Part shown: one piece after another, positions 54,046 to 63,774 of the stretch
Numbering within the stretch: the stretch's first letter is position 1
Layout: each line of letters begins with the position of its first letter
NCBI GenBank assembly: GCA_003249645.1
Contig: QKIH01000107.1
Location: 21,769 to 85,768, forward strand
Source of the DNA: Desulfobulbaceae bacterium
GTDB lineage: Bacteria > Desulfobacterota > Desulfobulbia > Desulfobulbales > Desulfocapsaceae
Direction: 5' to 3'
DNA: 64,000 nt
Translations under genes and position numbers: made by a program
The notes under the pieces: model-generated
What the model was told of the DNA's origin: nothing
What the model saw: only the letters and a program-made list of their open reading frames with translations
Database searches by the model: none

Positions 54046-54410
54046 TTTCGGTTATCTCTGATAAACTGTGTAAAACAACCAAAAAAGAGGCAGCCCTGAA
54101 GCAGTTATTGGCATATTGGTGTCTGGCAGGGATGTCTCTTGTCGTTCTTTTATGAAATTTTATTTTTTTTCAGCAATGCTTTTACTAACAGAAAGAAGAA
54201 GTTTCTTTTGCATTAGTTTGTATACTGGATATAATCGGTGAGCCGACTTTTATAGTTACCAGTCTAAAGTTGAAAAGGTAATACAACATAATGGATTTAA
54301 AGGACGGTTTTCTTGGGAAGAGCACACTTTCTTTCAGTAAAAACACAAAGCAATGAAACTAACAAATTTGTAAATTATATAGCCACACCCCAACCAAAAT
54401 GTATGTTGAA

Positions 54411-54428
54411 TTGTTACAATAGTAACAA
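54411..54428. repeat. Perfect inverted repeat upstream of amtB
   Basis: TTGTTAC-AATA-GTAACAA is a perfect 7-base dyad about 65 bases upstream of the sigma-54-like promoter, in the position where an enhancer or repressor could bind. It is unlike the usual NtrC site (TGCACC...GGTGCA). Confidence 0.5.
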
Positions 54429-54490
54429 TTATTGTAATTTTTTATAGTTAACATGTTGAAAATATTGAGCATGTATAAAAAAACTCATAG

Positions 54491-54506
54491 TGGCACATTG
54501 TTTGTA
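54491..54506 (+). promoter_or_regulatory. Probable sigma-54 promoter of amtB-glnK
   Basis: TGGCAC (54491-54496) followed by TTG at 54502-54504 fits the -24/-12 layout, with the two invariant GG and G positions correctly spaced; only the -12 C is T (TTGTA instead of TTGCA). It is about 95 bases before the GTG at 54601. Nitrogen-regulated amtB genes are often sigma-54 dependent. The remaining 54046-54490 has no gene. Confidence 0.65.
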
Positions 54507-54600
54507 ATAAAAGCGTCAAGTTTGTTGTTTGTGTTGTTTGTCCAAAATAGGCTTGGGAGAAAATCAAGTCGAAATGTGTAACTCAAAAGGAGGGAATGTT

Positions 54601-55941
54601 GTGAAAATGAAATTGAAGATGAATCCCAAAACATTCTGGGGAGGCGCGGCTGTTCTTGCCGTTCTGGCACTTGCTGTGCCGAGTTTTGCTGAAGAAGCAC
54701 TGGGAGATACTGTAACCGGGCTTGCTTATGCTCTTGACACCTTCTATTTCCTGATGTCAGGTGCTCTTGTTATGTGGATGGCCGCCGGTTTCGCAATGCT
54801 TGAAGCGGGTCTGGTAAGAAGTAAAAACACTGTTGAAATTTTGCTGAAAAACATCGCCTTGTACGCAGTTGCCTGTATTATGTACATGCTCATCGGCTAC
54901 AACCTGATGTATCCTGCTGACGGTAACGGCATCATTCCTGCTGTTAGTTTTCTTATAGGCGCTGATCATACTGTTGCTGATGTACTTGCCAGCAATGGTG
55001 ACATCTACTACTCAGGTTTATCTGATTTCTTCTTCCAGGTAGTATTCGTTGCAACCGCTATGTCTGTTGTTTCCGGAGCTGTTGCAGAGCGTATGAAACT
55101 TTGGGCATTCCTTGTGTTTGCCTGTGTTATGACCGGTTTCATTTACCCGATTGAGGGTTACTGGAAGTGGGGTGGTGGTTTCCTTGATGGTCTTGGATTC
55201 CTTGACTTCGCAGGTTCCGGTGTTGTTCACCTTTGTGGTGCTACCGCTGCATTGGCCGGTGTACTCCTTCTTGGACCTCGTAAAGGTAAATATGTAAATG
55301 GTAAAGTATTCGCGATTCCTGGTGCAAACCTTCCGCTTGCTACCCTCGGTACCTTTATCCTCTGGCTTGGATGGTTCGGTTTCAACGGTGGTTCTGAGCT
55401 TAAAGTAAGTACCATTGAAGAAGCTAATGCAGTTTCCATGGTTTTCGTTAACACCAATACCGCTGCTGCCGGTGGTCTTGTAGCAGCTCTTATGTTTGCA
55501 AGAGCATGGTTTGGCAAAGCTGATCTTACCATGGCTCTTAACGGTGCACTTGCAGGTCTTGTAGCAATTACTGCTGAGCCTTTAACTCCTAGCCCATTAA
55601 TGGCAACTATCGTTGGTGCAATTGGTGGTATCATCGTAGTTGCAGCTATCGTATTCATCGATAAAGCAAAAATCGACGATCCGGTTGGTGCTCTTTCCGT
55701 ACACGGTGTAGTTGGTATCTGGGGACTGATTGCTGTATCCTTTACAAATCCGGAAGGATCTCTTGTTGCACAGCTTACCGGTGTAGTATCTATCTTTGGT
55801 TGGGTTTTTGTGACCAGCTTCATTACCTGGATGATTATCAAAGCTGTAATGGGTATCCGTGTAAGTGAAGAAGAAGAACTCGAGGGTTGCGATATCTCTG
55901 AGTGTGGTCTTGATGCATATCCTGAATTTACTAAAGATTGA
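54601..55941 (+). CDS. amtB: Ammonium transporter
   Basis: A 446-residue ammonium channel with about 11 hydrophobic segments after a hydrophobic N-terminus that looks like a signal (cleavage near SFAEE). The conserved twin histidines are in VVHLCG and VHGVVG, and the Amt motifs GFAMLEAGLVR and GFNGGSE are present. The GTG at 54601 is favoured because AGGAGG lies seven bases upstream; the open frame extends to 54529. Codon use is strongly biased (many GGT, CTT and GTT), suggesting high expression. It is followed 17 bases later by glnK. Confidence 0.94.
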   Translation: MKMKLKMNPKTFWGGAAVLAVLALAVPSFAEEALGDTVTGLAYALDTFYFLMSGALVMWMAAGFAMLEAGLVRSKNTVEILLKNIALYAVACIMYMLIGYNLMYPADGNGIIPAVSFLIGADHTVADVLASNGDIYYSGLSDFFFQVVFVATAMSVVSGAVAERMKLWAFLVFACVMTGFIYPIEGYWKWGGGFLDGLGFLDFAGSGVVHLCGATAALAGVLLLGPRKGKYVNGKVFAIPGANLPLATLGTFILWLGWFGFNGGSELKVSTIEEANAVSMVFVNTNTAAAGGLVAALMFARAWFGKADLTMALNGALAGLVAITAEPLTPSPLMATIVGAIGGIIVVAAIVFIDKAKIDDPVGALSVHGVVGIWGLIAVSFTNPEGSLVAQLTGVVSIFGWVFVTSFITWMIIKAVMGIRVSEEEELEGCDISECGLDAYPEFTKD

Positions 55942-55955
55942 TAAGGAGGTTGTAA

Positions 55956-56297
<342 letters not shown>

Positions 56298-56305
56298 TGA
56301 ATTAG

Positions 56306-56337
56306 AAAAACACCATCGCGCAAGCGGTGGTGTTTTT
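56306..56337 (+). terminator. Terminator of amtB-glnK (copy 1)
   Basis: AAAAACACCATCGC (56306-56319) pairs with GCGGTGGTGTTTTT (56324-56337) around a GCAA tetraloop, followed by CG. A 5' A-run and 3' T-run make it bidirectional. Confidence 0.88.
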
Positions 56338-56423
56338 CGTGAATGAACTTATACCCCTCAAGGGGGTACTGAACTTAGTACCCGTAGTGAAGCGAAGGGT
56401 GTTGGTGACAATTCAATCAGTTT

Positions 56424-56454
56424 AAAAGCCATCGCGCAAGCGGTGGCTTTTTTC
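56424..56454 (+). terminator. Second hairpin terminator, near-copy of copy 1
   Basis: AAAAGCCATCGC (56424-56435), GCAA loop and GCGGTGGCTTTT (56440-56451) followed by TTT. The ATCGC-GCAA-GCGGTGG core is shared with copy 1. Both are followed by a C-run/G-run hairpin and by the 16-base direct repeat GGTGACAATTCAATCA (56404-56419 and 56479-56494). The remaining 56495-56737 has no gene. Confidence 0.85.
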
Positions 56455-56737
56455 GTTAAGGCGTACCCCCCTCAGGGGGGTGACAATTCAATCATTTCAT
56501 TCCATTGCCAATCGGCTCTTTTTTTATCTGTGGTTCAGAAAACACGAACAAAAACTACAAATATGTAACATTCTTGTGCGCCCTGTTTTAGGCTTACAAT
56601 CCACGTTATTCCAATAAACAGAGTTAGATCAAACAAAATATTTTCAAGCTATCGACACTGTCTGCTATTTTTTCATTTCAGAAGATTGCAATTTTGTTAT
56701 ACTTAAATATCAGATAAACCTTCATTGAAATTAGTCT

Positions 56738-58054
56738 ATGGCGCATAAATATCCAAAAGACCTTGTTGACGTTCTTATTGACCTCTGGCCTGAGGTTGAC
56801 AAGGAAAAGGGGTTTGATGGTCAGGTTCACGCTCTTCCGGATGATGATGTGCTGGAGGAACTGATTTCGATCAGCTATCAGGTCAGCCAGCTTCGGGAAG
56901 AGGCTCGTGAACTTCGTTTTCGGCTGATGTTTTGCGAACCTCGCTATTTTAATGAGGAAGAAATTACCCACAATAAAAACGTATTCATTTTACAGTTTTC
57001 CGTGCCGCTTCCTTTTAATGAATACGAGCTTACCAAGCTGGGCCCAGCAGTTAATTTTTATAATTCGCTTATCGGCGTGCAGTGCAATGAGGTCGGGGTC
57101 TTGCAGATCTGGGGTATTATTCACTCCGGTTCCCAGTGGACCCATATTATTCATGGGGGCAGCGCGCAGGCACCACCAATGCCCCCTTGTCTGGGGCTGA
57201 ATATAGTCGGTCCTGGGCGTGTTACCGCGCTACGCGGTGTTCGCATTCTGGCACAGCTGACCGGCGGCAATATTATCACACCATCAGTCAATGTTTTTCA
57301 GGCCAACTGGCTGAAAGACCGCTATCTGGTTGTCCATGAAAATCTGTTTCGCAGACATCGAAAGAACATACATTACAAACCGGAAGAATGGGCTAAGATC
57401 GATCCTGCCTTTGTCGGCGACTTGTATCAGGAATTCTTCAAACACTTGATCAGCACCATTAGACGTTCGAATCATGGTGGACTGATAATCGTATTGCCAG
57501 GTGAGCATGAAGAATTTTATAACGATGACGATTCATTGCTGTCGATCAAGTACCGATTTTACGATGACACCGACAGAATACGCCTGAAATTTCTAGTCCT
57601 CGAGATTATGGAGGCGCTGGCCAAGATCTGTGGACGTCTTCATGGGGCAGATTATGTTGCAGGCTGGTCGGATTACGTTTCTCTCAGGGATGAAGGTCTT
57701 GCAATACTGGATAGTCAGGTTTTTAAATATGCCCGATTTGTTGCTTCCATGGCAGCAGTTGACGGAGCCGTGGTGATGAGTGAAGAACCTGAGCTTATCG
57801 GTTTTGGTGCCTTTATTCAGGGTACCTATGAGATGGGGCAGAGTGTAGCCCGTGCGCTTGATCCTGAAGGCGCAAAGAAAAGCATCGAACGTATTGAAGG
57901 GGTTGGTACCAGGCATCGTGCCCTTTATTATTTCTGCAGTAAAATTGATGATGCTTTCGGGATTGTTATCTCACAGGACGGAAAGGTGCGTACCGTTAGT
58001 ACACGAAATAATATGGTTACCTGGTGGGATGTCATTCCAATCGATTTTGCATGA
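56738..58054 (+). CDS. Diadenylate cyclase-domain protein with N-terminal DACNV-type sensor
   Basis: A 438-residue protein. The C-terminal part (about 315-425) carries the two signature motifs of DisA_N/DAC domains: DGA (342-344) and RHR (392-394, in GTRHRALYYF), so it should make c-di-AMP from two ATP. The preceding about 300 residues resemble the DACNV sensor domain seen mostly in deltaproteobacterial and other Gram-negative DAC proteins. No membrane segment is obvious, unlike CdaA. ATG 56738 lacks a clear ribosome site. It lies 37 bases ahead of a SpoU methyltransferase gene. Active cyclase is likely but not proven. Confidence 0.85.
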   Translation: MAHKYPKDLVDVLIDLWPEVDKEKGFDGQVHALPDDDVLEELISISYQVSQLREEARELRFRLMFCEPRYFNEEEITHNKNVFILQFSVPLPFNEYELTKLGPAVNFYNSLIGVQCNEVGVLQIWGIIHSGSQWTHIIHGGSAQAPPMPPCLGLNIVGPGRVTALRGVRILAQLTGGNIITPSVNVFQANWLKDRYLVVHENLFRRHRKNIHYKPEEWAKIDPAFVGDLYQEFFKHLISTIRRSNHGGLIIVLPGEHEEFYNDDDSLLSIKYRFYDDTDRIRLKFLVLEIMEALAKICGRLHGADYVAGWSDYVSLRDEGLAILDSQVFKYARFVASMAAVDGAVVMSEEPELIGFGAFIQGTYEMGQSVARALDPEGAKKSIERIEGVGTRHRALYYFCSKIDDAFGIVISQDGKVRTVSTRNNMVTWWDVIPIDFA

Positions 58055-58091
58055 TGGCTTTTGGCCGTTTTGACTTCTGGAGTAAACGGGT

Positions 58092-58628
58092 TTGGATAAT
58101 CAGCAAAGGAGATGGGAACAGAAGCAGTTTGAAAAGCATAAGCGTCATAATGTTCACTTTGCTTCAGCCGGTATTCATGACTTTGTCATCGTTCTTGATC
58201 ATTTGAAAGCCGGATACAATATTGGTAAAATCTTTCGTTCTGCTGAGGCATTCGGCGCAAAAGAAATTCATCTCATCGGTACCAGCTTTTTTTCTCTCCA
58301 GACGGCCAAAGGGGCTTTTAAGCATGTGCCTGCCTTTTTTCATCAATCCTTTAAGAGTTGTTATGAACAGCTTGCTGAAGACGATTATCATTTATTTATA
58401 CTGGAGCCAGAAGCAAAAGCGGTCCTTGGTGTAATGGACTTTCCACTTAAAAGCGCTTTCATCTTTGGTCATGAGGGGTTTGGAGTGATGCTTGACAGAA
58501 CAGCATATGAGGATCTGTGCGGCTTATCTATTGAACAGTTCGGGAAGGTGCAAAGCCTGAACGTATCTGTTGCGGCATCGGTGGTTATGTATGAATATGT
58601 ACGGCAGCATGGGACGATAAAAAGATAG
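58092..58628 (+). CDS. SpoU/TrmH-family RNA 2'-O-methyltransferase
   Basis: A 178-residue SPOUT methyltransferase with the three motifs of the SpoU group: NIGKIFRSAEAFGA (about 43-56), FGHEGFGV (about 128-135) and SLNVSVAASVVMYE (about 156-169). It methylates ribose in tRNA or rRNA. The TTG at 58092 is the only sensible start; GGAG lies about nine bases upstream. Gene neighbours (c-di-AMP synthase, permease) give no hint of target. Confidence 0.88.
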   Translation: MDNQQRRWEQKQFEKHKRHNVHFASAGIHDFVIVLDHLKAGYNIGKIFRSAEAFGAKEIHLIGTSFFSLQTAKGAFKHVPAFFHQSFKSCYEQLAEDDYHLFILEPEAKAVLGVMDFPLKSAFIFGHEGFGVMLDRTAYEDLCGLSIEQFGKVQSLNVSVAASVVMYEYVRQHGTIKR

Positions 58629-58676
58629 AGTTATCAATTATTAACTGACATTCAGAAAAATTTGAAAATGTCTTTG

Positions 58677-59774
58677 TCACATTTTATGGATGTACTCGTC
58701 ATAGCGCGCCAGATAGATATCTGAAAGTGTAAGAAAAGCAGTCATAATAAGCGGGCCGTAAACAATACCTAAAATGCCATAGACGCTTAATCCGCCTATT
58801 ATCGAGAGAAAAACCAAAAGGGTGTGCATACGCACCTGATCCCCGACCATTTTCGGTTTGACTATATATTCCATGCTCACAGACAGGATCAGATAAAAGA
58901 TAAAGATGAAGACAGCGGTGCCGATCTGGCCGTTGATAGCAATAATAGCGGCAGTAGGGATCATCACGAGGCCGATGCCGAAGATTGGCAGGAAAGCAAG
59001 GATTGCCATGATACATCCCCAAAGTATAGGCGAATTGAGATCCAGAGCGTAAAACAGCGCACCGCCGAGGATTCCCTGGATTAGACCGCAGATGCCATTT
59101 CCTTTAATGATGGCATTGGCTATTTCCTCAAATTTTCTGATCAGCAGCCTGTCCTCATCATCCGGCAATGGTGAAAGTTTAACGATATAGTCGATAAGCT
59201 TTGGCTGGTCGATGAGAAGAAAAAAGATAACCAGTATCATCATGAAAAACATAACCAGAAACTGCATGATGTTTGCAGCCCAGCTACTGGCCTGATTGTA
59301 AAGCAGCAGGCCGCCGGTTTTGGCAAGATAAGAGAGTGTGTCAGAGATTTGAGAGGCGTGGAAGTTAAACCCCATCTCCTTGATATTATCGATTACCATA
59401 GCGACATACGGACTGTTCTGGATGAACATTTGTATTTTTAACGCAACCCGGCTGTCTCTGCCCCATTGGTATAGATTAAGGGCTTCACCGGTGAGCGCGC
59501 CTATGAAGAATATGAGCGGTATGAAGACGATGGCAATAATCAGCAGGCAGGTCACTATGGAGGCGACTGTTTCCGGCAGCTTGCGGGCAAGAAAAACATA
59601 AATTGGCCTGAAGAGGTTGGATAGCAGGAATGAGAGAACCAGAATAGGCCAGAAAGGCCATAGAACTTTGGCGAAAAAGAAGATAGCTATAAAGAAAACC
59701 AGCAGGAAAAACTGAATTCGCATGCGGCTTAAGGAGTTATTCTCAAGCTCCTCGTCTTTTTTTGGTTCGTTCAT
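58677..59774 (-). CDS. AI-2E transporter-family (PerM/YdiK-type) permease
   Basis: A 365-residue inner-membrane protein with about seven to eight hydrophobic segments, the typical AI-2E transporter family layout with two N-terminal and several C-terminal segments around a soluble loop (GVGFNFHASQ-like region near 135). Conserved PxxxGxG and GxxxGPL motifs are present (PIFGIGLVMIP; GILGIVYGPLI). Family functions vary (autoinducer-2, sodium/proton antiport, cell-wall lipid). Substrate not known. Convergent with the SpoU gene. Confidence 0.85.
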   Translation of the reverse strand: MNEPKKDEELENNSLSRMRIQFFLLVFFIAIFFFAKVLWPFWPILVLSFLLSNLFRPIYVFLARKLPETVASIVTCLLIIAIVFIPLIFFIGALTGEALNLYQWGRDSRVALKIQMFIQNSPYVAMVIDNIKEMGFNFHASQISDTLSYLAKTGGLLLYNQASSWAANIMQFLVMFFMMILVIFFLLIDQPKLIDYIVKLSPLPDDEDRLLIRKFEEIANAIIKGNGICGLIQGILGGALFYALDLNSPILWGCIMAILAFLPIFGIGLVMIPTAAIIAINGQIGTAVFIFIFYLILSVSMEYIVKPKMVGDQVRMHTLLVFLSIIGGLSVYGILGIVYGPLIMTAFLTLSDIYLARYDEYIHKM

Positions 59775-59953
59775 TTTTCACAATAGGTGTATAGTAAACA
59801 GCTGCAGCAAGGTAATTCGGGTTGCAAGCAATGAAAGCGCTTAAGTATCGTATACCTGTAAAATATAAGATTACGATATTTATTATATTAAATCAGTATA
59901 AAACATATAGTTGGTTTGACAAAGGAAAATAGTGGAAGGTAGGAGAACAAGAA

Positions 59954-61036
59954 ATGTTGGAAGATCTTGAAATTATATTGAAAAAGGTTGGTGACGACCA
60001 GAAAAAAGAAAAACCTGATCAGAACAAACTCGGATTTGGAGTTCACTTCACCGATCATATGTTCCTGATGAAATGGAGCTATGAAGACGGGTGGCATGAT
60101 GCTGAGATTTGCCCATATAAAAATTTCAGTCTTGATCCTGCATCTATGATATTTCATTACGGCCAGGCCATTTTTGAAGGTATGAAGGCATACAAAGACA
60201 AGAATGGGCAGATATACCTGTTCAGGCCAGAAGATAACTTCGAGCGGATGAATCAGTCGGCTGCTCGCATGTGTATGCCGCGTCTTCCTGTGGAAAGTGT
60301 GATGAAGGCACTTAAAGCAATGCTCTATCTCGATCGCGACTGGATTCCGACCGCTGAAGGAGCGACGCTTTATATTCGTCCGACGATGATCGCCGTTGAG
60401 CCAATGCTTGGTGTACGTCCTGCCAAAGAATATTATTTCTACATTATTGCCAGTCCGGTTGGCGCTTATTATCCGGAAGGGTTTAATCCAACCAAGATAT
60501 ATGTCAGCGATAAATATGTCCGTGCCGTGCGCGGCGGTGTGGGCAACGTAAAAACCTGCGGAAACTATGCTGCATCTCTTGCAGCTAGCGAAGAAGCAAA
60601 AAAAGCAGGGTACACACAGGTTCTGTGGCTTGATGCCGTTGAGCGTAAATATGTTGAAGAGGTCGGTACTTCTAATATCTTCTTTGTCATTGGTGACGAG
60701 CTGATTACGCCGCCTCTTGAAGGCTCTATTCTAGGCGGCATTACCAGAAATTCGGTATTGAGACTTACGCAGGACTGGGGTTGTAACGTATCAGAGAGAA
60801 AAATCACTATTGATGAAGTGATTGAGGCAAGTAAAAGCGGTTCTCTTAAGGAAGTGTTTGCAACAGGCACCGCTGCTGTGATCTCTCCGGTTGGGGAACT
60901 CTGTTATAAGGATGAAAAGTATCCTATTAATGGCGGCAAAGCAGGCGAGCTTGCTCAGCGTCTTTTTGATGAAATTCAGGCCATTCAGAACGGGTCGAAA
61001 GAAGACCCGTATAAGTGGGTTGTTCGAGTTGGTTGA
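59954..61036 (+). CDS. ilvE: Branched-chain amino acid aminotransferase
   Basis: A 360-residue PLP enzyme of class IV (type II BCAT length). Catalytic lysine is K200 in RGGVGNVKTCGNY; other motifs are FHYGQAIFEGMKAY (about 67-80), YIRPTM and EEVGTSNIFFV. It interconverts Leu, Ile and Val with their 2-oxo acids in biosynthesis or degradation. AGGAG precedes the ATG. A strong hairpin follows the gene. Confidence 0.94.
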   Translation: MLEDLEIILKKVGDDQKKEKPDQNKLGFGVHFTDHMFLMKWSYEDGWHDAEICPYKNFSLDPASMIFHYGQAIFEGMKAYKDKNGQIYLFRPEDNFERMNQSAARMCMPRLPVESVMKALKAMLYLDRDWIPTAEGATLYIRPTMIAVEPMLGVRPAKEYYFYIIASPVGAYYPEGFNPTKIYVSDKYVRAVRGGVGNVKTCGNYAASLAASEEAKKAGYTQVLWLDAVERKYVEEVGTSNIFFVIGDELITPPLEGSILGGITRNSVLRLTQDWGCNVSERKITIDEVIEASKSGSLKEVFATGTAAVISPVGELCYKDEKYPINGGKAGELAQRLFDEIQAIQNGSKEDPYKWVVRVG

Positions 61037-61101
61037 TCAGTACTTGAATTTCATTTAAGTTCTTATACTTCCATTGTAAATATGGCGTCTTTGCCAAAGA
61101 A

Positions 61102-61145
61102 AAGGGGTGTGGAAAAAAAATAGTCCACACCCCTTGATTTTTATA
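61102..61145 (+). terminator. Terminator after ilvE
   Basis: A 12-base-pair perfect stem, AAGGGGTGTGGA (61102-61113) with TCCACACCCCTT (61124-61135), 10-base loop, followed by GATTTTT. Confidence 0.88.
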
Positions 61146-61147
61146 AT

Positions 61148-61230
61148 TCACACCATATAGTGTGACCAGTTTTTTATGACACTTGCTCATTTCAGAGCAA
61201 ATTACTTAACAGGTAACGCCTTAATATAAC
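61148..61230 (+). promoter_or_regulatory. groESL control region: two inverted repeats and a sigma-70-like promoter
   Basis: Two 6-6-6 dyads are visible: TCACAC/GTGTGA (61148-61165) and TTGCTC/GAGCAA (61183-61200). A TTACTT (61202-61207) and TATAAC (61225-61230) separated by 17 bases form a likely promoter, 47 bases before the groES ATG. A CIRCE element (the HrcA operator TTAGCACTC-N9-GAGTGCTAA) is not seen, nor is a clear sigma-32 promoter. Confidence 0.5.
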
Positions 61231-61276
61231 AGTAGGTTGGTTATCAGTAATTCATACAAAGTAGTTAGGAGGCAAA

Positions 61277-61564
61277 ATGAACATTCGTCCTTTAAATGAT
61301 CGTCTTTTAGTGCAAAGACTTGAGGCAGAAACTACCACTGCCAGCGGTATCATCATTCCAGACAGTGCAAAAGAGAAGCCTGCAGAGGGCAAAGTTGTTG
61401 CTGTCGGACCAGGAAAAGCCAATGATAAAGGTGAGCGCATCGCTCTTCAGGTAAAAGTTGGCGACCGTGTACTTTTCTCTAAATATGGTGGAACCGACGT
61501 GAAGCTTGACGGAGAGGACTACCTCATCATGCGTGAAGATGACATTCTCGGTGTTGTCGAATAA
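61277..61564 (+). CDS. groES: Co-chaperonin GroES
   Basis: A 95-residue Cpn10 with the start [16 protein letters not shown], a mobile loop (about 16-33; [16 protein letters not shown]), the conserved [10 protein letters not shown] and the C-terminal [12 protein letters not shown]. It caps GroEL. AGGAGG site precedes the ATG. Codon bias is strong. It pairs with groEL 64 bases downstream. Confidence 0.96.
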   Translation: MNIRPLNDRLLVQRLEAETTTASGIIIPDSAKEKPAEGKVVAVGPGKANDKGERIALQVKVGDRVLFSKYGGTDVKLDGEDYLIMREDDILGVVE

Positions 61565-61616
61565 TTTTCCCTGTAAGAAAAAGTTCATTTTACCCGAAAT
61601 CTGCGGGAACATATAA

Positions 61617-63275
<1,659 letters not shown>

Positions 63276-63306
63276 TTCATTCTTCTAGTCCGACTTCATG
63301 AGTCTG

Positions 63307-63347
63307 AAAACCCCGGCAGAAGAGATTCTGCCGGGGTTTTTTATTTT
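63307..63347 (+). terminator. Terminator after groEL
   Basis: AAAACCCCGGCAGAA (63307-63321) pairs perfectly with TTCTGCCGGGGTTTT (63326-63340), 4-base loop, followed by TTA and TTTTA. Confidence 0.92.
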
Positions 63348-63411
63348 AGCGTGATTTTCAAAGGATAGAGCAAATCAATAAAAAATAATAGGAGGTGTGC
63401 AAAGAAAAATA

Positions 63412-63440
63412 TTGACACCTCTCCTTGAATACAGTATCTA
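63412..63440 (+). promoter_or_regulatory. Promoter of the tRNA-Met gene
   Basis: TTGACA (63412-63417) and TATCTA (63435-63440) are separated by 17 bases and lie 18 bases before the first base of the tRNA, matching a sigma-70 promoter with transcription starting shortly before the 5' end. Confidence 0.7.
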
Positions 63441-63457
63441 TTCTTGCCTTATCATAT

Positions 63458-63534
63458 GGCGATGTAGCTCAGATGGTTAGAGCATACGGCTCATATCCGT
63501 AGTGTCCGGGGTTCGATTCCCTGCATCGCCACCA
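63458..63534 (+). tRNA. tRNA-Met (anticodon CAT)
   Basis: The 77-base gene folds as a normal cloverleaf: acceptor GGCGATG with CATCGCC, D-stem GCTC/GAGC, anticodon stem TACGG/CCGTA with loop CTCATAT (anticodon CAT), T-loop GTTCGATTC and encoded CCA. A CAT anticodon could be elongator Met or lysidine-modified Ile2. The first acceptor pair is G-C, so it is not the initiator; elongator Met is the better call, as Ile2 cannot be excluded by eye. Confidence 0.93.
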
Positions 63535-63540
63535 AGCTAA

Positions 63541-63578
63541 AAAAAGCACTTACAGTATTGCACTGTAGGTGCTTTTTT
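63541..63578 (+). terminator. Terminator after tRNA-Met
   Basis: AAAAAGCACTTACAGT (63541-63556) pairs with ACTGTAGGTGCTTTTT (63562-63577), including one G-U, loop ATTGC, then T. Confidence 0.88.
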
Positions 63579-63774
63579 CGTTTGAAGTGACTCTTGTACG
63601 GACCTCTGTACACAGATTCGATAAAAATAAGGGGCTTCAAAGAAGGGGAAATTCATTTACAGATCATAAAGCGATCAAACGCCACTTTTGTTTTAGCCAG
63701 CAGCATGAGCTGGTTCGGATACAGCAGGCCGTTATTGCTGCTGACAGCCTGCTGTAAAAGTAAATCGATACGCT

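Noticed and set aside
61037..61276. CIRCE/HrcA operator for groESL
   Set aside because: Looked for TTAGCACTC and GAGTGCTAA upstream of groES and found no match.
63722..63754. Hairpin CAGCAGGC/GCCTGCTG between tRNA-Met and the outer-membrane gene
   Set aside because: No T-run on the strand that would need it, so it is not called as a terminator.
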